Source: Paracoccaceae bacterium
GTDB taxonomy: Bacteria > Pseudomonadota > Alphaproteobacteria > Rhodobacterales > Rhodobacteraceae
Reading direction: 5' to 3'
DNA: 10,715 nt
NCBI GenBank assembly: GCA_015487255.1
Contig: WFQA01000203.1
Span: forward strand, 1-10,715
Below, in pieces: positions 6,679 through 10,715 of the stretch. Below the pieces are notes generated by a model that saw nothing but the letters and a program-made list of their open reading frames with translations, made no database searches and had not been told where the DNA came from. Each line of letters begins with the position of its first letter. The first letter of the stretch is position 1. Made by a program: the position numbers and the translations under genes.

Positions 6679-7479
6679 TCAGCTGCCCCAGATATAGATC
6701 GACACAAACAAAAACAGCCAGACCACATCGACAAAGTGCCAATACCACGCCGCCGCCTCAAAGCCGATATGGTGCTCTTTGCTCATGCCACCACGCAAAG
6801 CCCTGATCAGGCAAACCGCCAAAAAGATCGTGCCGATAACCACATGAACCCCATGAAAACCGGTGGCCATGAAGAAGATCGAACCATAGATATTACCCGA
6901 GAAGGCAAAGGTGGCTTCGGCATATTCAATGATCTGGAAGACGGTAAACAACGCGCCAAGCAGGATGGCGATCACCAACCCCCAGATCAGACCCTTGCGG
7001 TCATCATCCTCGGCAATGGCGTGGTGTGCCCATGTGGCCGCCGCACCCGAGCAGATCAGGATCAGGGTGTTGATCAGCGGCAAGGCCCAGGGATCAAGGG
7101 TTTCGATCCCTGCGGGCGGCCAGACCCCGTCCACCGCCGGGCTGAGCGGCCCCATCGGGTAAAGCGCGTTTTTGAAAAACACCCAGAACCAGGCAACAAA
7201 AAACATCACCTCGGAGGCGATGAACATGATCACCCCGTAGCGCAGCCCGATCTGCACCACCGGGGTGTGGTCACCGGCCTTGCCCTCGGCGATCACCTCG
7301 GCCCACCAGACATACATGGTGTAAAGCACCCCGGCAAAGCCGATCAGCAGCATCCACGGGTTATCACCCTTGAAATACAGCACCGCGCCAAACAGCATGA
7401 TGAAGGCCGAAACCGCCCCGAGCAGAGGCCATGGGCTGGGCTTCAGAATATGATAATCGTGGTTTTTCTCATGTGCCAT
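6679..7479 (-). CDS. coxC: Cytochrome c oxidase subunit III
   Basis: An integral membrane subunit of aa3-type oxidase. The 266-aa length and seven hydrophobic segments are those of the family. The N-terminus [20 protein letters not shown] (residues 7-26) is classic. [20 protein letters not shown] (78-97) contains the conserved E90, the carboxylate known as the DCCD target. [14 protein letters not shown] (207-220) and [19 protein letters not shown] (240-258) are the C-terminal signatures. The start at 7479 has GAGGGA nine bases upstream. It lies 24 bases after COX11 and is closed by the terminator at 6632-6659, so it is the last gene of the cox unit proper. The gene is often called ctaE in this group. 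Nothing looks damaged. Confidence 0.97.
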   Translation of the reverse strand: MAHEKNHDYHILKPSPWPLLGAVSAFIMLFGAVLYFKGDNPWMLLIGFAGVLYTMYVWWAEVIAEGKAGDHTPVVQIGLRYGVIMFIASEVMFFVAWFWVFFKNALYPMGPLSPAVDGVWPPAGIETLDPWALPLINTLILICSGAAATWAHHAIAEDDDRKGLIWGLVIAILLGALFTVFQIIEYAEATFAFSGNIYGSIFFMATGFHGVHVVIGTIFLAVCLIRALRGGMSKEHHIGFEAAAWYWHFVDVVWLFLFVSIYIWGS

Positions 7480-7503
7480 GTGGCGTCTTCCCTCTTATTA
7501 ACG

Positions 7504-8136
7504 CTAGTTAACCTGCGTATTTTGGTTTTTCCCCGCCTGCGGGGTATTAGCATATGGTCGATATTCAATTTCCAGTGCGGCTTGCTGCTCTTCAGGCAAG
7601 TCGATCTCGTAGAACGTATAGGAAAGCGTGATCGAGTTCACCATTTTTGCTTCCCGGCCGTTCACGATCTCCGGGTCGATATAATAGGTCACCGGCATCA
7701 TGATGCGCTCACCGGGTTGCAGCACGGTTTCGGTAAAGCAAAAACACTCGATCTTGCTGAAATAATTCCCGGCGGAAAATGGCGCCACATTATAGCTGGC
7801 AGACCCGGCAATCACCCGGTCGGTGGGGTTATAGGCCTCGTAAAAGGCCAGCCCGACCTCGCCGATTTTCAGCTCCATCGAAAACTGCGAGGGCTTGAAT
7901 TCCCACTCCATACCCGCCTCTAGCGAGGCATCAAAGCGCACCAGCATGGTCTGGTCCAACACGATATCGGAGCCAACCGCGGCGGTGGTGGTCGTGCCGC
8001 CATAGCCGGTCACGGCGCAAAACCAGTTGTAAAACGGCACGGCGGCATAAGATCCGGCGCCCATAAAGGCAACCAGCCCGACCAGATACAACACCACTTT
8101 CCTGGTGCCTGGCCGGTTGTCGACATCCGTATTCAT
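7504..8136 (-). CDS. ctaG: Cytochrome c oxidase assembly protein CtaG/COX11 (copper delivery to CuB)
   Basis: A membrane-anchored periplasmic copper chaperone that places copper in the CuB site of subunit I. It has a short cytoplasmic N-terminus, one membrane helix at about residues 13-34, then FYNWFCAVTGYGG (35-47) with the conserved C40, and the copper-binding KIECFCFTE (128-136) with C131 and C133. The 210-aa length is a little longer than the core family because of a polar tail. Two ATGs sit four bases apart. The one at 8140 is in another frame, while the one at 8136 starts this protein, is correctly spaced from AGGAG, and overlaps the upstream TGA as ATGA. That implies translational coupling to the small gene upstream. 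Confidence 0.96.
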   Translation of the reverse strand: MNTDVDNRPGTRKVVLYLVGLVAFMGAGSYAAVPFYNWFCAVTGYGGTTTTAAVGSDIVLDQTMLVRFDASLEAGMEWEFKPSQFSMELKIGEVGLAFYEAYNPTDRVIAGSASYNVAPFSAGNYFSKIECFCFTETVLQPGERIMMPVTYYIDPEIVNGREAKMVNSITLSYTFYEIDLPEEQQAALEIEYRPYANTPQAGKNQNTQVN

Positions 8137-8315
8137 TCATTTTCTCCTATATTAGTTGAATAATTCGGCGCGTTGATATCCACATTCTGCGGTTTGGAGA
8201 GCTTGACGATGGTTACCGCAAAGATCATGGCGACAAAGCCACCAAGCAACAGGCCGATCGCCACATTGCGGCCCTTGCGGCGGGAATGTAATTCGTGTCC
8301 GGGGTGTATTGCCAT
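8133..8315 (-). CDS. Small single-pass membrane protein in the oxidase assembly cluster
   Basis: A 60-aa protein with a basic N-terminus (HSRRKGRN, residues 10-17), one hydrophobic segment at about 18-38 (VAIGLLLGGFVAMIFAVTIV) and an acidic/polar C-terminus, predicting N-in, C-out topology. It starts three bases after the ctaB stop, and its last codons carry the AGGAG that serves ctaG, with ATGA overlap. Short proteins of this shape at this position are, as I recall, common in alphaproteobacterial cox operons and are sometimes annotated as CoxF-like or hypothetical. I cannot assign a reaction and see no copper or heme ligands apart from H4, H7 and H10. Placement between heme O synthase and the CuB chaperone suggests an assembly or stabilising role (inference). 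Confidence 0.82.
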   Translation of the reverse strand: MAIHPGHELHSRRKGRNVAIGLLLGGFVAMIFAVTIVKLSKPQNVDINAPNYSTNIGENE

Positions 8316-8318
8316 TGC

Positions 8319-9272
8319 TCAGTACCAAATCGGGAGCGCAAAGAGAGAGATCTCGAATGCGCGCAGGGTTGCCTCCACCAGCAGCATCATGAAATGCAAA
8401 AACAGGTAGATGATGGAAAAGCCGAAAAACCTTTTTTCAGCACGAAAATTATCCGCATCGCGGTCCGCCTCCCGGCGGCGCAGCAATTGCCACGCGCCCA
8501 GCAGCATCATGATGTTGAGCAGCAGCGAAACCGCAAAATAAAGTCCGCCGCCGATCTGGGTAAAGCTCGGGGCCAGCGCCACCGGGATCAGCAATAGCGT
8601 ATAGCCAAAAATATAGCGCCGGGTCACCCGCTCGCCGCGTGTAACCGGCAGCATCGGCACGCCCGCGGCTTTATAGTCATCATTGCGCCACAGCGCCAGG
8701 GCCCAGAAATGCGGCGGAGTCCAGAGCAGGATCAGCGCCACCAGCAGCACCGGCTCAAGGCTGATACTGCCCGTGGCCACCACCCAGCCGAGCAGCGGCG
8801 GAAACGCCCCCGCCGCGCCGCCGATAACGATGTTTTGCGCGGTCAGCCGCTTGAGCCACATCGAATAGACCACGACATAAAAGAAGATGGTAAAAGCCAG
8901 CCACGCCCCGGCCATCGGGTTGGCAAACAGCGCCAGCATCATTACCGAAAAGCCCGAAAGCGCCAGCCCGATCGCCAGCGCCTCGCCGGGCGCAACCCGC
9001 CCAGTTGGTATTGGCCGGTCTTTGGTGCGCTGCATAATCGCATCCAGATCCCGATCCCACCACATGTTGAGCGCGCCCGAAGCCCCGGCCCCCACAGCAA
9101 TGCAAAGCATCGAGGCAATGGCGATCACCGGATGCACCGGCACCGGTGCCACCACCATGCCAACAATGGCGGTAAACACCACCAAGCGCATTACCCCCGG
9201 CTTGAGCAACTCCATATAATCGGAAAATTGCGCCTCGTAGGGCTGCACTTCGCTGTGGGTTGCGTCGCTCAT
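8319..9272 (-). CDS. ctaB: Protoheme IX farnesyltransferase (heme O synthase)
   Basis: A polytopic inner-membrane UbiA-type prenyltransferase that adds a farnesyl chain to heme B to give heme O, which is then oxidised to heme A for aa3 oxidase. The diagnostic N-x-x-x-D-x-x-x-D motif is NMWWDRDLD at residues 69-77, followed by MQRTKDRPIPTGR (80-92). The second signature is LLWTPPHFWALALWRNDDYK (182-201), then GVPMLPVTRG (204-213). About eight to nine hydrophobic segments are visible. I chose ATG 9272 over an in-frame ATG at 9347. It follows the coxB stop by one base, gives 317 aa, which is normal for CtaB, and removes a 25-residue basic extension that would lie inside coxB. The ribosome-binding site is weak (AGGTGG about 12 bases upstream), suggesting coupling to coxB. 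Confidence 0.96.
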   Translation of the reverse strand: MSDATHSEVQPYEAQFSDYMELLKPGVMRLVVFTAIVGMVVAPVPVHPVIAIASMLCIAVGAGASGALNMWWDRDLDAIMQRTKDRPIPTGRVAPGEALAIGLALSGFSVMMLALFANPMAGAWLAFTIFFYVVVYSMWLKRLTAQNIVIGGAAGAFPPLLGWVVATGSISLEPVLLVALILLWTPPHFWALALWRNDDYKAAGVPMLPVTRGERVTRRYIFGYTLLLIPVALAPSFTQIGGGLYFAVSLLLNIMMLLGAWQLLRRREADRDADNFRAEKRFFGFSIIYLFLHFMMLLVEATLRAFEISLFALPIWY

Positions 9273-9273
9273 C

Positions 9274-10254
9274 TTAGTTCGACGCCACCTGAGTTGGAGC
9301 CGGTAGGCCGGCATATTCCTCAATCGCACCGGCCAGCCATTTTTCATAATCTTCCTGGCTCACCACCTTGATCACTATTGGCATATAGGAATGGTCTTTG
9401 CCGCAAAGCTCGGAACATTGGCCAAAATAGACACCAATATAATTTTCATCACTATCAGTGCCGGCAGCAACATCTTTCGGGTCCGCCCCGACGCGGAACC
9501 AGGTTTCGTTCAACCGCCCGGCAATCCCGTCCATTTTAATGCCAAAGGACGGCACGGAAAACCCGTGATTCACGTTGGATGCCGCAACCTGCACCCGCAC
9601 GACCTTACCCACCGGCACCACCAGCGCCGTGGTGGCGGCCAAAAGGAACTCATCTGGCGAATAGCCGTTGTTGATCAGCTTTTGTGCCATGAATTCATCG
9701 TTCACGTAAGGGGTGACAAAGGCGTCATTGGGGTCATCATTTACGTTTAACGAGGCGGGAGAACCAATCATGAAACTGTCAAACTCAATACCGCTTTCGG
9801 GGTATTCATAGGTCCAGTACCACTGATTACCGGTCACCTTCACCGTGAGGTCACTTTCCGGCACCTCGATCTGCTTGAACAGAATGGGCAGCGAAAACGA
9901 GCCGATCACAATCAGGATCAGGATCGGCACCAGGGTCCAGACGATTTCCAGCGCGGTATGGTGGGTAAAGCGCGCCGGCTCTTTATTGGTACGGTTGTTA
10001 AAACGAATGATCACCCAAATCAGCAATACGGTCACAAAAATCGTGATCGAGATGATGATCCACAACACCATATTGTCGAGCCACACCGCATCGCGCGCCA
10101 CTTCGGTCGCAGGAGCCTGCAGGTTGGTTCCGGACATAACAGGCTTACCGAGGGATTCGAGATCGTGCATCCCCTCTCCCGCCATCGCCATGGTTGCGGC
10201 CATCAAGCCAAAGATAACAGACAGAAAACCCCTGAAAAGGCTGGTCATTCGCAT
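9274..10254 (-). CDS. coxB: Cytochrome c oxidase subunit II (CuA subunit)
   Basis: Subunit II of aa3 oxidase, taking electrons from cytochrome c through the binuclear CuA centre. Residues 1-25 look like a signal peptide (cleavage near AMA/GEG), followed by two membrane helices at about 61-84 and 103-126. QWYWTYEYP (144-152) is the aromatic electron-entry region. The CuA ligands are H230 and the C280/E282/C284/H288/M291 set in GQCSELCGKDHSYM (278-291), all present. At 326 aa it is longer than the related sequences I remember, with apparent acidic insertions at roughly 163-190 and 254-272. The first CuA histidine lies in SNVNHGF, where S-x-D-V-x-H-x-W is more usual. The start at 10254 has GGGGA seven bases upstream. 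It is the first gene of the cox unit. The gene is often called ctaC in this group. Confidence 0.96.
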   Translation of the reverse strand: MRMTSLFRGFLSVIFGLMAATMAMAGEGMHDLESLGKPVMSGTNLQAPATEVARDAVWLDNMVLWIIISITIFVTVLLIWVIIRFNNRTNKEPARFTHHTALEIVWTLVPILILIVIGSFSLPILFKQIEVPESDLTVKVTGNQWYWTYEYPESGIEFDSFMIGSPASLNVNDDPNDAFVTPYVNDEFMAQKLINNGYSPDEFLLAATTALVVPVGKVVRVQVAASNVNHGFSVPSFGIKMDGIAGRLNETWFRVGADPKDVAAGTDSDENYIGVYFGQCSELCGKDHSYMPIVIKVVSQEDYEKWLAGAIEEYAGLPAPTQVASN

Positions 10255-10273
10255 AGTTCAATCCCCAGTTCAT

Positions 10274-10289
10274 CCGCGGCGCTGCGCGG
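10274..10289 (-). promoter_or_regulatory. Small G-C hairpin in the coxB leader
   Basis: CCGCG (10274-10278) and CGCGG (10285-10289) are complementary around a six-base loop, 20 bases upstream of the coxB start. It could shape the 5' leader near the ribosome-binding site, but a 5-bp stem in G-C-rich DNA can arise by chance. Confidence 0.3.
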
Positions 10290-10296
10290 TATTAGT

Positions 10297-10325
10297 GATG
10301 GCCCACCGCGAATAGTGCGGCCATC
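10297..10325. promoter_or_regulatory. Perfect 7-bp dyad (GATGGCC...GGCCATC) upstream of coxB
   Basis: GATGGCC (10297-10303) and GGCCATC (10319-10325) are exact inverse complements. Three further pairs follow inside (CAC 10304-10306 with GTG 10315-10317), allowing one bulged base at 10318. It lies between the FNR box and the coxB start, so it may be a regulator-binding site or a hairpin in the mRNA leader. I do not recognise it as a known operator. Confidence 0.5.
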
Positions 10326-10334
10326 TGTCATTTA

Positions 10335-10348
10335 TTGATATAGATCAA
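10335..10348. promoter_or_regulatory. FNR/FnrL-type binding site upstream of coxB
   Basis: TTGATATAGATCAA is a perfect match to the established FNR consensus TTGAT-N4-ATCAA, as used by FnrL/FnrP in Rhodobacter and Paracoccus. Its centre is about 87 bases upstream of the coxB ATG and 268 bases upstream of tldD. On the minus strand a TATGAT sequence (10353-10348) abuts it. If that is the -10 element, a bound regulator would block transcription. No good -35 is visible, so the promoter position is inference. Anaerobic repression of the aa3 oxidase would be the expected logic. Confidence 0.72.
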
Positions 10349-10609
10349 TCATATTACGCCGCAGATAACAAGATATTCGTTTGCGGCATTCAGCCGCGAA
10401 TGGGGATAAATCAGCCCAAAAAGCCAAAATTCAACCGCGAAAAGCCCAAAACCGGACCGGCGGGAAAAAATTCCACCCCGAGCGGGCCGGAACAGTACCC
10501 AAAGCCCCGTAAAGATTCGGCCCGGACCAGCCGATTATTTTGTACCCCCCGTTGTTTAGCGCTCACAAAACCGCCATATTGAGGCAAACCCCAACCAGCG
10601 AGCGCCCCG
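10349..10609. other. Divergent spacer between coxB and tldD
   Basis: These 261 bases hold no gene I can support. The frames at 10400-10582 (+) and 10411-10644 (-) have no motif, and the latter runs across the tldD start. A small hairpin GCGGC-ATTCA-GCCGC lies at 10383-10397. The tldD promoter should be here, but I find no convincing -35/-10 pair. The stretch around 10410-10480 is rich in AAA and CC runs. Confidence 0.5.
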
Positions 10610-10715
10610 ATGAGCACCTCTTCCTTCCGCCCTTTTGAAACCAACCTTGACCAAAACGCCGCCCTGCGCCTGCTGCGCGATACCGTATCCGGTGGCCATG
10701 ATGGCGAGATATTTC
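10610..10715 (+). CDS. tldD: TldD-type metalloprotease, 5' fragment
   Basis: The ATG at 10610 opens a frame that runs off the window after 35 complete codons. The visible start (MSTSSFRPFETNL, then ALRLLRDTVSGGHDGEIF) resembles the N-terminus of alphaproteobacterial TldD: an aromatic/acidic opening, an A-L-x-L-L helix, then a G-x-D-D/G-G-E-x-F segment. TldD with TldE/PmbA forms a zinc protease that trims peptides such as microcin precursors; its metal site lies far downstream and is not seen. The assignment rests on this short stretch plus context, because tldD is, as I recall, divergently adjacent to the subunit II gene in several Rhodobacteraceae. The ribosome-binding site is weak (GAGCG). 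Confidence 0.7.
   Translation, partial: MSTSSFRPFETNLDQNAALRLLRDTVSGGHDGEIF

Noticed and set aside
6736..7923. Plus-strand open frame of 395 codons opposite coxC and ctaG
   Set aside because: It is a shadow of two clear cox genes with no recognisable domain; His/Arg/Asp/Gly-rich composition reflects complement of membrane-protein codons.
7931..8140. ATG at 8140 as the start of a separate gene or of ctaG
   Set aside because: It is in a different frame from COX11, ends early and has no membrane or copper motif; ATG 8136 gives the recognised protein.
9273..9347. Upstream in-frame ATG at 9347 as the ctaB start
   Set aside because: It lies well inside coxB; the 25 extra residues are not CtaB-like, and ATG 9272 sits one base after the coxB stop.
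10411..10644. Minus-strand frame of 77 codons between coxB and tldD
   Set aside because: It runs across the tldD start region, has no motif and no convincing ribosome-binding site.
1..10715. CRISPR array, tRNA, rRNA, insertion sequence or prophage genes
   Set aside because: No regularly spaced repeats, no tRNA cloverleaf I could recognise by eye, and no transposase or phage-type protein in any frame.

Overview
The window looks like a chromosomal segment of an alphaproteobacterium, most likely of the Rhodobacterales/Roseobacter type. Three things point that way. One is the run coxB-ctaB-small membrane protein-ctaG(COX11)-coxC-SURF1-thrC-M16 peptidase-GNAT, with tldD divergent to coxB and no subunit I gene in the cluster. 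The second is the protein motifs. The third is a moderately high G+C with short or overlapping gene junctions. I cannot name a species.

Layout: positions 1-923 (+) hold the 3' end of a NadR-like AAA/ribosylnicotinamide-kinase-type protein, overlapping by one base a complete apt (adenine phosphoribosyltransferase); together they suggest nucleotide/cofactor salvage. Positions 924-1316 are a convergent gene-free gap packed with inverted repeats. Positions 1317-10254 are one long minus-strand block of ten genes. Read in the direction of transcription these are coxB, ctaB, a 60-aa single-pass membrane protein, ctaG/cox11, coxC, an intrinsic terminator, SURF1, thrC, M16 metallopeptidase, GNAT acetyltransferase and a GlcD-type FAD dehydrogenase. 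Positions 10255-10609 are the divergent regulatory gap, with a perfect FNR-type palindrome and a strong dyad on the coxB side. At 10610 the first 35 codons of tldD (+) begin.

How the genes work together: coxB and coxC encode subunits II and III of an aa3-type cytochrome c oxidase. CtaB makes heme O (precursor of heme A), COX11 delivers copper to CuB, and SURF1 helps insert heme a. The 60-aa protein sits between the heme and copper factors, translationally coupled to COX11, so it is probably another small assembly or accessory factor. After the terminator, SURF1 is followed at very short distances by threonine synthase and three further genes, so respiratory assembly and amino-acid metabolism seem to share transcripts.

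Nothing here is clearly a new system. The best leads are the FNR box plus leader dyad ahead of coxB, the hairpin-dense 924-1316 gap with a possible inverted-repeat-bounded element, the apparent insertions and changed residues around the CuA domain of CoxB, and the terminator placed directly before the SURF1 ribosome-binding site.
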